Shown: positions 25,478-34,876 of the stretch, one piece after another
How positions within the stretch are numbered: the stretch's first letter is position 1
How the letters are laid out: each line of letters opens with the position of its first letter
From: Azoarcus sp.
GTDB taxonomy: Bacteria > Pseudomonadota > Gammaproteobacteria > Burkholderiales > Rhodocyclaceae
Direction: 5' to 3'
DNA: 48,230 bases
Assembly: GCA_030656215.1 (NCBI GenBank)
Contig: JAUSOD010000071.1
Location: forward strand, 1 to 48,230
Notes under the pieces: generated by a model
What the model saw: the letters and a program-made list of their open reading frames with translations, nothing else
Told to the model about the DNA's origin: nothing
The model's database searches: none
Program-made: the position numbers and the translations under genes

Positions 25478-26326
25478 ATGCCCGTTGCAATCCCCGATGT
25501 TCCCCCCGCTGTGCTGTGTCTGTCCGCCGGAGATGCAACGGCGGGCGGCGGATTGCCGTCGGACATTCTCACCCTCGCGAGCATGGGCTGCCATCCGCTG
25601 CCAGTGCAGACTGCAATAGTCGTTCGTGATACGCGAGGGATCGACGAATGCGTGGCACTGGACCCTGAAATGCTGGTCGCACAGGTGCGTACCGTGCTGG
25701 AGGACATTCCGGTTCAGGCATTCAAGTTCGGTTTTTGCGGCAGTGTCGAGAATGTGGCCGCCGCAGCGGAGATTCTGTCTGACTATCCGGATATCCCCCT
25801 CGTGGTCGAACCGGCGCTGTACACCGGGATCGAACACGGCGCCGAGGACGATCTGGTCGCCGCCATGGCCGAGCTGATCCTGCCCCAGACCACCTTGCTG
25901 GTGGCCAGCCGCCACGAGGTGATGCGGCTGGCAGGCTTCGATGTGGAAGAGGACGCCGAAGCAGGGCTGTCACCCGAAGAGGCCGTGGAGCGCCTGCTCG
26001 AACTGGGGGTGGAGTACATCCTGCTGACTGGCGGCGGCGAGCGCGGACCGCAGGTGGTCAACCTGCTGATCAGCGAGCACGGGGTGGTGCGGACCGACGC
26101 GTGGCCGCGGCTTTCCGGGCGCTACCTCGGCGCCGGTGCGACCATCGCCACGGCCGCGGCGGCGGCACTGGCGCATGGCATGGCGATGCCCGAGGCAGTG
26201 CGGGAGGCGCAGGAGTTCGCCCAGCAGGCCCTGCGCCATGCCTACCTTCCGGGCATGGGGCGGGCGATTCCGGATCGCTTCTTCTGGGCGCGGGGCAAGG
26301 GTGAAGGGAGTGAAGGCCATGAGTGA
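25478..26326 (+). CDS. thiD: ThiD-like hydroxymethylpyrimidine phosphate kinase, atypical
   Basis: 282 residues from the ATG at 25478. A PfkB/ribokinase-fold protein that by context makes HMP-PP for thiamine. Typical of the family are LTLASMGCHPLPVQTA, FKFGFCGSVENV and the C-terminal PGMGRAIPDRFFWA. Odd: the anion-hole motif normally GSGCT is GAGAT (218-221), so the catalytic Cys is missing, and the N-terminal SDxxGGAG-type motif reads GDATAGGG (18-25). Another member may carry the main activity, or chemistry may tolerate the change. It overlaps thiE by 8 bases. Confidence 0.82.
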   Translation: MPVAIPDVPPAVLCLSAGDATAGGGLPSDILTLASMGCHPLPVQTAIVVRDTRGIDECVALDPEMLVAQVRTVLEDIPVQAFKFGFCGSVENVAAAAEILSDYPDIPLVVEPALYTGIEHGAEDDLVAAMAELILPQTTLLVASRHEVMRLAGFDVEEDAEAGLSPEEAVERLLELGVEYILLTGGGERGPQVVNLLISEHGVVRTDAWPRLSGRYLGAGATIATAAAAALAHGMAMPEAVREAQEFAQQALRHAYLPGMGRAIPDRFFWARGKGEGSEGHE

Positions 26327-26981
26327 GCCGACGGGGCGGGCGTTGGCCCGAGCGCTGGGGCGTGGGCTCTATGCGGTGACCCCGGACGAAACGGACACAA
26401 CTCGCCTGCTCGGGCTGGTCGAGCAGGTGCTCACCGGGCAGCCGGCCCTGCTTCAATACCGCAACAAGCTTGCCGCACCTGCACTGCGCCGCGAACAGGC
26501 CATCGCGGTGCACGCGGCCTGTCGACGCGCAGGGGTGCCGGTGGTGATCAACGACGACCTCGCGCTGGCGCTCGACATCGGCGCCGATGGCGTCCACCTG
26601 GGGCGTGACGATGGTGATCCGGCAGCGGCACGGCGTGCGCTCGGACCGGGGCGCATTCTCGGGGTTTCCTGCTACAACGAGTGGTCGCGGGCGGTGGCCG
26701 GTGCGCAGGCAGGGGTCGATTATGTGGCCTTCGGTGCGATGTTCGTGTCGCCGACCAAACCGCAGGCTGGGCGTGCGTCGCTTGATCTGATCGAACGCGC
26801 GCGGCGTGAGCTCGCGCTGCCGGTTGCCGCGATCGGCGGCATCACGCTGGACAATGCCGCCCAGGTGGTGGCGGCTGGCGCAGATCTGGTGGCGGTGATT
26901 TCGGATCTTTTCGCCGCGGCTGATCCCGCCGAACGTGCGGCTGCCTATCGGGCGCTGTGGAGTGCTTCTCCGTCCGCGTAG
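26319..26981 (+). CDS. thiE: Thiamine phosphate synthase
   Basis: 220 residues. Joins HMP-PP with thiazole phosphate to give thiamine phosphate. A TIM barrel. Seen: GLYAVTPD at the start, LLQYRNK with the pyrophosphate contacts, VVINDDLALALDIGADGVHLGRDD with the Mg-binding Asp residues, and YVAFGAMFVSPTKP followed by VAAIGGIT. The ATG at 26319 overlaps the end of thiD by 8 bases, so translation is probably coupled. hemL follows after 147 bases. Confidence 0.94.
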   Translation: MSEPTGRALARALGRGLYAVTPDETDTTRLLGLVEQVLTGQPALLQYRNKLAAPALRREQAIAVHAACRRAGVPVVINDDLALALDIGADGVHLGRDDGDPAAARRALGPGRILGVSCYNEWSRAVAGAQAGVDYVAFGAMFVSPTKPQAGRASLDLIERARRELALPVAAIGGITLDNAAQVVAAGADLVAVISDLFAAADPAERAAAYRALWSASPSA

Positions 26982-27128
26982 GCATGCAGTGCAGCGTAAG
27001 GTGGTTTCGTTGCCTGTTTCATTGCCATCTCCACGCTGTTTGCTTTTGTTCCTGCCTGCACTGGTGGACCCGGAGCCGCGCGGCGGGTGACAATCCGCCT
27101 TCCACGCTCAACCGATATCGATCCAGCC

Positions 27129-28412
27129 ATGACTAGCCGAAACGAAGTACTTTTCGAGCGCGCCCAGCGCACCATCCCCGGCGGCGTCAACTCCCCCGTC
27201 CGCGCTTTCCGCTCGGTCGGCGGCACGCCGCGCTTCATCGATCATGCAAAGGGCGCGCGGGTGTGGGATGCCGACGGCAAGGCCTATATCGATTACGTGG
27301 GCTCCTGGGGACCGGCCATCACCGGGCATGCCCATCCGGCGATCGTCGAGGCGGTTCGCGAAGCGGCGCTGAAGGGGCTGTCCTTCGGTGCGCCGACCGA
27401 GAGCGAGGTCGAGATGGCCGAGCTGCTGTGCGATCTGCTGCCGTCGGTGGAGATGGTGCGGCTGGTGAGTTCGGGTACCGAGGCGACGATGAGCGCGATC
27501 CGGCTTGCGCGTGGCTTTACCGGGCGCGACGCGATCATCAAGTTCGAGGGTTGCTACCACGGCCACGCGGACAGTCTGCTGGTGAAGGCCGGCTCGGGTC
27601 TGCTGACTTTCGGAAATCCGTCGTCGGGCGGGGTGCCGGCCGATTTCGCCAAACATACGATCGTGCTCGACTACAACGACCTCGATCAGGTCGAGGCCGT
27701 GTTCAAGGCGCGCGGCGACGAGATTGCATCGATCATCGTCGAGCCCGTCGCGGGCAACATGAACCTGATCAAGCCGAAGCCCGGCTTCCTCGAAGGCCTG
27801 CGCAGGCTGTGTACGCAGTACGGCGCAGTGCTGATCTTCGACGAGGTGATGACCGGTTTTCGTGTCGGCCCGCAGGGGGTGCAGGGGCTGTATGGCATCA
27901 CCCCCGACCTGACCACGCTGGGCAAGGTGATTGGTGGAGGCATGCCGGTGGGTGCCTTCGGCGGCCGCCGCGACATCATGGAAAAAATTGCGCCGCTCGG
28001 CCCGGTGTATCAGGCGGGTACGCTGTCGGGCAGCCCGGTGGCGGTGGCGGCGGGCATGGCCTCGTTGCGGCTGACACGTGAGGCAGGTTTCTACGAGGCG
28101 CTGGCGGCGCGGACGGATGCGCTGGTGTCGGGGCTGACAGCTGCCGCGCGCGAGGCTGGTGTCACTTTCAGCGCGGACTCGGTCGGCGGTATGTTCGGGG
28201 TGTATTTCAGCGAACGCGTGCCGGCATCCTTTGCTGACGTGATGCTCTCCGACCGTGATGCCTTCAACCGCTTCTTCCATGCGATGCTGGACGCGGGGCA
28301 TTACTTTGCGCCGTCGGCGTTCGAGGCGGGCTTTGTGTCGGCGGCGCATGGCGAGGCGGAGATCGCTGAGACCATTGCTGCTGCGCGTGCGGTGTTTGTG
28401 GGTATGAAGTAG
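27129..28412 (+). CDS. hemL: Glutamate-1-semialdehyde 2,1-aminomutase
   Basis: 427 residues. A PLP enzyme that converts glutamate-1-semialdehyde to 5-aminolevulinate in the C5 heme pathway. Seen: [17 protein letters not shown] at the start, [52 protein letters not shown], and [17 protein letters not shown] with the PLP lysine. The ATG at 27129 gives the standard N-terminus; an upstream start would add 14 unrelated residues. thiD-thiE-hemL is a common betaproteobacterial neighbourhood. Confidence 0.96.
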   Translation: MTSRNEVLFERAQRTIPGGVNSPVRAFRSVGGTPRFIDHAKGARVWDADGKAYIDYVGSWGPAITGHAHPAIVEAVREAALKGLSFGAPTESEVEMAELLCDLLPSVEMVRLVSSGTEATMSAIRLARGFTGRDAIIKFEGCYHGHADSLLVKAGSGLLTFGNPSSGGVPADFAKHTIVLDYNDLDQVEAVFKARGDEIASIIVEPVAGNMNLIKPKPGFLEGLRRLCTQYGAVLIFDEVMTGFRVGPQGVQGLYGITPDLTTLGKVIGGGMPVGAFGGRRDIMEKIAPLGPVYQAGTLSGSPVAVAAGMASLRLTREAGFYEALAARTDALVSGLTAAAREAGVTFSADSVGGMFGVYFSERVPASFADVMLSDRDAFNRFFHAMLDAGHYFAPSAFEAGFVSAAHGEAEIAETIAAARAVFVGMK

Positions 28413-28458
28413 GGGGCTCGGTGCGGGGTTGGAGCCGGGGCGGCGCATTCGCTCCGTC

Positions 28459-28497
28459 GGCTGCGGAACTCGCCCTGCGGGCTCAGACAGTCCTCGC
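28459..28497 (+). repeat. Dispersed REP-like repeat, copy 1
   Basis: Contains GGCTGCGGAACTCGC and CTCAGACAGTCCTCGCC with a short variable centre. It is the reverse complement of 28675-28718, apart from the centre. The form is that of palindromic intergenic repeats found in pairs in many GC-rich betaproteobacteria. Confidence 0.7.
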
Positions 28498-28674
28498 CGA
28501 CTCCGCGAACGCGCCACCCCGGCTCCAACAGGGTTCGTGTCCGAAGTATGGATGCCCGGGCAATAGGCCTCTGAAGCGTCGTCGCCCGGAACTCGGTGTC
28601 CGCTTGCACACTGCTGCTCAGACCGTTGTGATCGGCACTGGTGCAAGGTGGAGTGGCGGGGCCTTTGCGCAGCA

Positions 28675-28718
28675 GGCGAGGACTGTCTGAGCGAGCATCG
28701 CGAGCGAGTTCCGCAGCC
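28675..28718 (-). repeat. Dispersed REP-like repeat, copy 2 (inverted)
   Basis: On the minus strand it reads GGCTGCGGAACTCGC, then a centre of TCGCGATGCTCG, then CTCAGACAGTCCTCGCC. The outer parts equal copy 1 exactly; the centre is 5 bases longer and itself palindromic (CGCGATGCTCGC-like). Confidence 0.7.
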
Positions 28719-28852
28719 AGCGGAGAAAAGGACCCGCCGCTCCACCGCCGGGTGGCACGATTGCCTGCCTGCCCGCTTGCGTATGCGCAGAATCGATGCA
28801 GCGGCCTCTGCACATGAGATCTCGATCCACCGCAAACGCGTGGTGTTGGCAC

Positions 28853-30295
28853 TTACAGCAGGAACAGCGTCGCCAGCCCGAGAAAGATGAAAAAGCCACC
28901 CGAGTCGGTGAGCGCCGTGATCATCACCGAGCCGCCGATCGCCGGATCCGCCCCCAGACGCTGACGCAGCATCGGAATCATCACCCCGGCGCTGGCGGCG
29001 AGCAGCAGGTTCAGCGTCATGGCCGAGGTCATCACCGCGCCGAGCGCGGCATTGTCGTAGAGCCACCATGCCAGCACGCCGAGCAGCCCGCCCCACACCA
29101 CGCCGTTGAACAGCGCCACCCCGAGCTCCTTCCTGAGCAGGCGCTTCATCGCACTCTGCTCGACCTGGCCCATGGCGATTGCTCGCACGATCATGGTGAT
29201 GGTCTGATTGCCCGAATTGCCGCCGATGCCGGCAACGATGGGCATCAGCGCGGCGAGCGCGACCAGCTTCTCGATCGAGCCCTCGAAGGCGCCGATCACG
29301 CGTGAAGCGATGAAAGCGGTGACCAGGTTGACCGCCAGCCACGCCCACCGGTTCTTCACCGAGTCCCACACCGAGGCAAAGATGTCTTCGCCCTCGCGCA
29401 GACCGGCGTGACTCAGGATCTCGGCCTCGGACTCCTCGCGGATGAAGTCCACCACATCGGCCACGGTCAGGCGGCCGATGACGCGCTTGTGCCGATCGAT
29501 GACCGGTGCAGACACCAGGTCGTAGCGCTCGAAGGCCTGCGCCGCGTCGTCCGCCGGGTCGTCCGGTTCGAAGCTGATCACCGGCTCCTTGCGCATGACG
29601 GCGACGACTTCGGTCTCGGGGTCGTTGATCAGCAGCGACTCGAGCGACAGGATGCCCATCAGATGATCGTCGCGATCTACCACGAACAGCTTGTCAGTGT
29701 GATCGGGCAGGTCGTCGAAGCGGCGCAGATAGCGCAGTACCACCTCGAGGGTGATGTCCTCGCGGACCGTCACCATGTCGAAATCCATCAGCGAACCGAC
29801 CGAGTCCTCGGGGTAGGACATCGCCGCGCGCAACTGTTCGCGGCCCTCGCTGTCGAGCGACTGGAAAACGTCCTGAATGACTTCGGGCGGCAGGTCGGGC
29901 GCGAGGTCGGCGAGCTCGTCGGCGTCGAGCGACTCGGCCGCCGCCTTCAGCTCGTGCGGCGCCATCGTCTCGATCAGCGATTCGCGGACCGCATCCGAGA
30001 CTTCCAGCAGGATTTCGCCGTCGCGTTCGGCCTTGACCAGGTCCCAGACGTAGAGTCGTTCCTCGTGCGGCAAGGCCTCGAGGATGAAGCCGATGTCGGC
30101 CGGGTGCAGCGTATCGAGCTTGGCCCGCAGGCCGGCCTCGTGCTGCTTGTGCACGAGGTTTTCCACCAGCTCGTGACGCGGCATGTCCTGGCGGTGTACG
30201 AGGTTCTCCACCACCTTCTGGCGTGCGAGCAGCTCCTGCACTTCGCGCAGGTGCTGCTGAACGTCGTCGGGGTGCAGTTCCTCTTCCGGGGTCAT
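28853..30295 (-). CDS. mgtE: Magnesium transporter MgtE
   Basis: 480 residues. A Mg2+ channel-like transporter of the inner membrane. Order: an N-terminal helical MgtE_N domain (about 50-155, LHPADIGFILEALPHEER), two CBS domains (about 160-285, with SVGSLMDFDMVTVRED), a plug helix, then a C-terminal membrane domain with about five helices from residue 310 (LVALAALMPIVAGIGGNSGNQT and TALTDSGGFFIFLGL). In the family, the cytoplasmic domains close the pore when intracellular Mg2+ is high. It stands alone, convergent with hemL. Confidence 0.95.
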   Translation of the reverse strand: MTPEEELHPDDVQQHLREVQELLARQKVVENLVHRQDMPRHELVENLVHKQHEAGLRAKLDTLHPADIGFILEALPHEERLYVWDLVKAERDGEILLEVSDAVRESLIETMAPHELKAAAESLDADELADLAPDLPPEVIQDVFQSLDSEGREQLRAAMSYPEDSVGSLMDFDMVTVREDITLEVVLRYLRRFDDLPDHTDKLFVVDRDDHLMGILSLESLLINDPETEVVAVMRKEPVISFEPDDPADDAAQAFERYDLVSAPVIDRHKRVIGRLTVADVVDFIREESEAEILSHAGLREGEDIFASVWDSVKNRWAWLAVNLVTAFIASRVIGAFEGSIEKLVALAALMPIVAGIGGNSGNQTITMIVRAIAMGQVEQSAMKRLLRKELGVALFNGVVWGGLLGVLAWWLYDNAALGAVMTSAMTLNLLLAASAGVMIPMLRQRLGADPAIGGSVMITALTDSGGFFIFLGLATLFLL

Positions 30296-30417
30296 TGCGC
30301 GGGTCGCTGATGTGGATGAATGGGCGAAAGCCGAATTCTACGGGCTAGCCTGCAGCCACGCGACCCCGAAACGGTTACAGGACGAGAAATAAAGCTAGCT
30401 TCCGGTCTCGCCGGCGA

Positions 30418-31110
30418 TCAAGGGATCTGGGAATACCCCATGCGGCTTCGAATGCGCTCGGCATGGGCGTTCAGGCGCGGGCCAAAGCTGCGCTCATACC
30501 TGCGCGGGTTGGGCAACATGACTGCGAGGCGCGCGCTCTCGGCCGGTCCCAGGCGGTCGGCCGAGATGCCGTAATAGCGGCGCGCGGCTGCTTCGGCGCC
30601 GAAAACGCCCTCACCCCATTCGACCACGTTCAGATATACCTCGAGGATGCGGCGCTTGCTCCACAGGGTTTCGATCATCACCGTGATCACTGCCTCCTGC
30701 GCCTTGCGCAGGTAGCTGCGCGACGGCGACAGGAACAGATTTTTGGCCAGTTGCTGGCTGATGGTCGAGCCGCCCGAGACCGCACGGCCACGGCGTTCGT
30801 TCTTTTCCAGCGCGCGCTGGATGCCCTCCCAGTCGAAGCCGCCGTGATCGATGAAGCGGTCGTCCTCAGCCGCGATCACCGCGCGTTTGAGATGGACCGA
30901 AATCTGCTCGTAGGGCACCCACTGGTGGCGCAGTTCGGCTTTCGGGTTCTTTGCCTGCAGCTCGCTCATGCGCAGTCGCATGAAACTGGTGCTGCCCGGG
31001 TCTGCCTGGCTCCACCAAAGCACCTGCGCCAGCAGCCACAATTGCCACAGGAGGACCAGCGCAACCACGGCCAGCAGGGCACGACCGAGCCAGCGCAGGC
31101 CCTTTTTCAT
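30418..31110 (-). CDS. mtgA: Monofunctional peptidoglycan glycosyltransferase
   Basis: 230 residues from the ATG at 31110. A GT51 enzyme that polymerises lipid II into glycan strands at the inner membrane. Seen: one N-terminal membrane helix (about 8-30, [20 protein letters not shown]), then [19 protein letters not shown] with the catalytic Glu, [16 protein letters not shown], a second Glu in [21 protein letters not shown], and [13 protein letters not shown]. The start overlaps the aroE stop by 4 bases. A longer frame upstream lies inside aroE and is rejected. Confidence 0.95.
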   Translation of the reverse strand: MKKGLRWLGRALLAVVALVLLWQLWLLAQVLWWSQADPGSTSFMRLRMSELQAKNPKAELRHQWVPYEQISVHLKRAVIAAEDDRFIDHGGFDWEGIQRALEKNERRGRAVSGGSTISQQLAKNLFLSPSRSYLRKAQEAVITVMIETLWSKRRILEVYLNVVEWGEGVFGAEAAARRYYGISADRLGPAESARLAVMLPNPRRYERSFGPRLNAHAERIRSRMGYSQIP

Positions 31111-31940
31111 GCAGCGCCCAGCTCGCGACGCAGTTCGGCCAGAACCGGTGCGGTGTCCGGGCGTACGCCACGCCACAGGGTGAAGCTCTCAGCAGCCTGT
31201 TCGACCAGCATGCCGAGGCCGTCGGCCACGCGGCTTGCGCCTTCGGCGCGCGCGGCAAGCAGATAGGCGGTTTCGTCACGGCCGTACATCATGTCGTAGG
31301 CGAGCGCCCCCGGCGCATAGATGCCGGCAGGGAGCGGCGGCGCTTCCGCAGCCAGGCTTGCGGCGGTGGCATTGATCACGATGTCGAACTGCTGGCCGGC
31401 GAGGTCGCCGAAGCTGCCCGCAGTCAGTTCGACCGCGCCGGCCAGCGGGTGGAAGGCAGCGGCCAGCTCGACGGCCTTGCTCACGCTGCGGTTGGCGAGC
31501 GCGAGCCGGTGCGGCGCGGCCTGCAACAGCGGCAACAGTGTGCCGCGGGCGGCACCGCCGGCACCGAGCAGCAAAATGCGGCGACCGCTGAGTGTGCAGC
31601 CCAGGTTGGCGGTGAGGTCGCGGACCAGGCCTGCACCGTCGGTGTTGTCGCCGAGGATGCCGTGCTCGTCGAACAGCAAGGTGTTGACCGCGCCTGCGGT
31701 CCGGGCGCGTTCAGTGTGCCGACTCGCCAGCGCAAAGGCCTCGAGCTTGAACGGCACCGTCACGTTCGCGCCGCGCCCGCCTGCCGCGCGAAAGGCGTGC
31801 ACGGTGCCGACAAAGCCATCGAGCGGCGCAAGGATGGCTTCGTAGCTCAGCGCTTGTCCGGTCTGGCGGGCAAATGCCGCATGAATCCGGGGCGACTTGC
31901 TGTGGGCGATCGGATGCCCGATGACGGCGTAGCGGTCCAT
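31107..31940 (-). CDS. aroE: Shikimate dehydrogenase
   Basis: 277 residues. Reduces 3-dehydroshikimate to shikimate with NADPH in the aromatic amino-acid pathway. Seen: [17 protein letters not shown] at the start, [12 protein letters not shown] with the catalytic Lys65, [13 protein letters not shown] with the catalytic Asp, the nucleotide loop [17 protein letters not shown], and late [14 protein letters not shown]. It lies 18 bases after tonB and overlaps mtgA by 4. Confidence 0.95.
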   Translation of the reverse strand: MDRYAVIGHPIAHSKSPRIHAAFARQTGQALSYEAILAPLDGFVGTVHAFRAAGGRGANVTVPFKLEAFALASRHTERARTAGAVNTLLFDEHGILGDNTDGAGLVRDLTANLGCTLSGRRILLLGAGGAARGTLLPLLQAAPHRLALANRSVSKAVELAAAFHPLAGAVELTAGSFGDLAGQQFDIVINATAASLAAEAPPLPAGIYAPGALAYDMMYGRDETAYLLAARAEGASRVADGLGMLVEQAAESFTLWRGVRPDTAPVLAELRRELGAA

Positions 31941-31958
31941 GTAAGCCTCGGTTTGGAA

Positions 31959-32870
31959 TCAGTTGGCGCGGACCTGGTCCTGCTTGGTGAACTTCCAGGT
32001 GCGGGTGATCTCGATCAGATCGGTGTCCTTGCGGATGTCCGGTGGAAATGGGGCGTATGGCGCGCCCAGTTCGACAATACGCCTTGCGGCTGCATCGAGG
32101 ACGGGGTACCCGGAGCTGCGGCTGATCTCGATCCGCTCCACGGAGCCGTCGCCGCGTATGGTGACCGACAGCAGCAGACTGCCGTAGAGTTTGCCGCGCG
32201 CCTCCTCCGGGTAGTTGAGCTCGCCTATCCGTTCGATCTTGAGCCGCCAGTCCTCTACATACTGGGCAAAGCGATATTCGTTTGCCCGCGATCCAATGGT
32301 CTTCTTGCGCGGGCGCTGGGCAAGCTCGGAAAGGCTGCGGTCGATCTCCGCCTCCAGACGGGCGATGGCGACGGCACTGTCGAGCAGGTCCAGTCCGCTG
32401 GCGACCTGCGTAGCCGTGGTGTCCTGCGTAACCGGACGATCACTGCTGACAGTGGCCGGACTCTCGGTCTGCGTCAGCACCTTCTGCTGTGGGCGCTCGC
32501 GCTCTTGTTGCTGGCGCTGGCGGCTCTCGATCAGTGCGGTTCCATCCCGGGTGGCGTTCTGCGGCGGCAGCGGGGACTTGGGTCTGACTTTCTGTTCGCT
32601 GGTGCCGCCACCGTCGAGATTGGCCTGTGCCAGTACTTCTGGCTTGACCGGGGCGGTGGCGTGACGTGCGTTGACGAGCACGACTTCAAGACCGCGGTCG
32701 CGGGCGGGCGGCGCTTCGGGCATGCGGAAACTGATGGCGAGCAAGGCCCCGTGCAGCAACAGCGACACAATAAAGGCGGCTGCGAGCAGGCGGCTGCCCG
32801 CGGCCTGCGCCAGCGGCTCTCGCGTGTCTGCAGCCACGGGTGCGCGGGTCACGAGCGGGGGTTGGGCCAT
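31959..32870 (-). CDS. TonB-family energy transducer
   Basis: 303 residues. TonB proteins pass inner-membrane proton-motive force to outer-membrane receptors. Seen: one membrane helix at about 27-48 (LLAAAFIVSLLLHGALLAISF), a periplasmic linker rich in Gln, Arg and Pro (about 85-170), and a C-terminal TonB domain from about 205 (NYPEEARGKLYGSLLLSVTI, RSSGYPVLDAAARRIVELGAPYAPFP). No exbB or exbD is adjacent, so it may use components encoded elsewhere. It sits between rnb and aroE with 18-base gaps on both sides. Confidence 0.88.
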   Translation of the reverse strand: MAQPPLVTRAPVAADTREPLAQAAGSRLLAAAFIVSLLLHGALLAISFRMPEAPPARDRGLEVVLVNARHATAPVKPEVLAQANLDGGGTSEQKVRPKSPLPPQNATRDGTALIESRQRQQQERERPQQKVLTQTESPATVSSDRPVTQDTTATQVASGLDLLDSAVAIARLEAEIDRSLSELAQRPRKKTIGSRANEYRFAQYVEDWRLKIERIGELNYPEEARGKLYGSLLLSVTIRGDGSVERIEISRSSGYPVLDAAARRIVELGAPYAPFPPDIRKDTDLIEITRTWKFTKQDQVRAN

Positions 32871-32888
32871 GGCCTGATTCTACGCAAC

Positions 32889-34787
32889 TCAGTACTCGGC
32901 TTCTTCTTCCTCGTCCGGGTCGGGCTCGGACAGGGTGGTGAGGTAGCGCGTACTGACCTCGACGTCGACCAGGTCGCTGCCTTCGATCGCCAGTCGCACC
33001 CGCGAGCCGGGCAGTTGCGGCGGCAGCGAGGGTACCTTGAAGATCAATGGAATGGCTTCCAGGCGCACCAGATTGTCGCGCAGCACACGTGCCTCGATGG
33101 TTTCGGACTTGGCCTGGCGTAGCCAGCGCAGGCACCAGTAACGCTCCATGCGGCGCTGGAATTCGCTGTACTCGGCATAAGTGAGCTCGAAGTCGCGCAG
33201 GGTGGCCATCAGGTCGGCAGACTTCGGTGCGAAGGCGGGCTCGGTGCCGGTCAATACCGCGATGATCTGCCACTGATTGACCATGTCCACATAGCGTCGC
33301 AGGGGCGAGCTCGACCATGCGTAGCAGTCCACCCCGAGCCCCTCATGCGGTGCGGCGACCGTGGTCATGCGCACCTTGCCACCGCCCTGTGCGCGGTACA
33401 GGCCGGGCACGCCCGCTTCGTCGAGCAGCTTGCCCCAGGTGGAGTTGGCCAGAATCATCATCTCCGCCACCAGCTTGTCCATCGGTGAGCCGCGCAGCCG
33501 ATGGCCGATGGTGATGTAGCCGGGGCCGTCGCCGGTTTCCTGCTGCCAATCGACGTAGAAGTTGTAATCGACCTGGTTGCTATGCGCCGAGGGCTTGCCG
33601 CGCCCGGCTTCCAGCACGGTGGCCAGATCCCACAGCAGGGTCAGTTCGCGCTTCCAAGGGAAGTCCGGACCACCGTCTGCCAGTGTGTCTTCGTTGAACA
33701 GGGGCTCGATGTCGTGGTGGCGCAGGTTGGCCGCGATCGGGACCATCTCGACCCGACTTTCATGAGACAGGATGGTGAGGTCGGGGCGGACGTCCAGATA
33801 GAGCGAGATGGCGGGGCAGTCGCGACCTGCCGCCAGGGTGAAGGTCTCGACCACCTCGTCGGGCAGCATGGTGATCTTGTTGCCCGGCATGTACACCGTG
33901 GACAAGCGCTGGCGGGCGATCGCGTCGAGTTTCGAGCCACGGGCAAAGCCCAGTGCCGGGGCCGCGATGTGGATCCCCACCCGCCAGCCGCCGGCGGCGC
34001 GGGGGGTGATCGAGAAGGCGTCGTCGATCTCGGTGGTGGTGGCGTCGTCGATCGAGAATGCGGCCACGTCTGCGCGTGGCAGATCGGTGGGCATGGTCGG
34101 CGGCTCGAAGTCGGGGAAGGCGATACCGTCCGGAAATTGTTCGAACAGGAAGCGGTTGTGGTGGTACTCGTAACTCGAGGGCAGGGCGCCGCACTTGAGC
34201 AGCAGGCGGGCCGCCGACAGGCCGGTGTCCACGCACGCTGCTTCGAGCGCCTTGACCTCATTGCGGTTGCGGTCCGGGCGATACAGGAGCTGTGCCACCA
34301 TGCCATCGAACTCGGCCGGCAGACGGCCGGCAACCAGCTCGTCACGCATGTGATCGATGGCCAGCGCCTGCAGGCGCTTCTTCTCCATGCCGGCGAGTGC
34401 GGCCTGCAGTATTTCTGGTGGCGCCTTGCGAAAGCGCCCCTTGCCCTTGCGGTGAAACCAGATCGGTGCCGAATGCATGCGCAGCAGCACCGCCGCTGCT
34501 TCAACCGGCGAAGGGGGGTGGCCGTAGTAGTCGGTGGCGAATTCGGCGAAGCCGAACTCTTCGTCACCGCAGACTTCCCACAGGAATTCGGTGTCGAGCT
34601 CTTCGGCGGCGGTTTCCGCCCGGTTCAGCAGGTCGCTGGGCGCGGGCTCGCGGAAATTCAACAGGATGCTCGCCCGCTTGATTTTCACCCGCTTGCCGTG
34701 GGTGTTCTCCACCTGCAGCGAGGCATCATTATCAGCGAGGATCGTTCCGGCCTTGAAAGACCCGTCCTCTTCAAACAGCACGAACAT
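32889..34787 (-). CDS. RNB-domain ribonuclease (RNase II/R family)
   Basis: 632 residues from the ATG at 34787. A 3'-5' exoribonuclease of the RNB superfamily, shorter than RNase R. Seen: a short N-terminal barrel-like region (VLFEEDGSFKAGTI), a helical middle, then the RNB active-site motif IDDATTTEIDDAFS (246-259) with its Asp residues, VYMPGNKITMLPDEVVETF, and AYAWSSSPLRRYVDMVNQWQ-type sequence near the end. The C-terminal S1 region is short. Longer frame start rejected: the Met at 34787 gives the better N-terminus. It heads rnb-tonB-aroE-mtgA. Confidence 0.88.
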   Translation of the reverse strand: MFVLFEEDGSFKAGTILADNDASLQVENTHGKRVKIKRASILLNFREPAPSDLLNRAETAAEELDTEFLWEVCGDEEFGFAEFATDYYGHPPSPVEAAAVLLRMHSAPIWFHRKGKGRFRKAPPEILQAALAGMEKKRLQALAIDHMRDELVAGRLPAEFDGMVAQLLYRPDRNRNEVKALEAACVDTGLSAARLLLKCGALPSSYEYHHNRFLFEQFPDGIAFPDFEPPTMPTDLPRADVAAFSIDDATTTEIDDAFSITPRAAGGWRVGIHIAAPALGFARGSKLDAIARQRLSTVYMPGNKITMLPDEVVETFTLAAGRDCPAISLYLDVRPDLTILSHESRVEMVPIAANLRHHDIEPLFNEDTLADGGPDFPWKRELTLLWDLATVLEAGRGKPSAHSNQVDYNFYVDWQQETGDGPGYITIGHRLRGSPMDKLVAEMMILANSTWGKLLDEAGVPGLYRAQGGGKVRMTTVAAPHEGLGVDCYAWSSSPLRRYVDMVNQWQIIAVLTGTEPAFAPKSADLMATLRDFELTYAEYSEFQRRMERYWCLRWLRQAKSETIEARVLRDNLVRLEAIPLIFKVPSLPPQLPGSRVRLAIEGSDLVDVEVSTRYLTTLSEPDPDEEEEAEY

Positions 34788-34876
34788 CAGCGACCGCCGG
34801 CAATTGAGCAAGCCGCACAGTTTACTGGATTCGGCCTCCAGTCCCTAAACCTTCAGCCTTCGGCGTGGATGAATCT

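Larger units (their letters stand above)
28413..28852. other. Intergenic region holding an inverted repeat pair
   Basis: 440 bases between convergent hemL and mgtE. No protein-like frame is seen. Two copies of a GC-rich repeat face each other (28459-28497 and 28675-28718), each with similar flanking bases. Such elements may act as 3' end stabilisers or terminators; the long distance between the arms makes one hairpin less likely than two short ones. Confidence 0.6.

Noticed and set aside
28413-28852. A gene in the hemL-mgtE gap
   Set aside because: The open frames there lie over the inverted repeats, with low-complexity translations and no ribosome sites.
27108-29369. Long open frame (753 residues) antisense to hemL and running into mgtE in another frame
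   Set aside because: It crosses an intergenic region and two real genes, and it has no family motifs.
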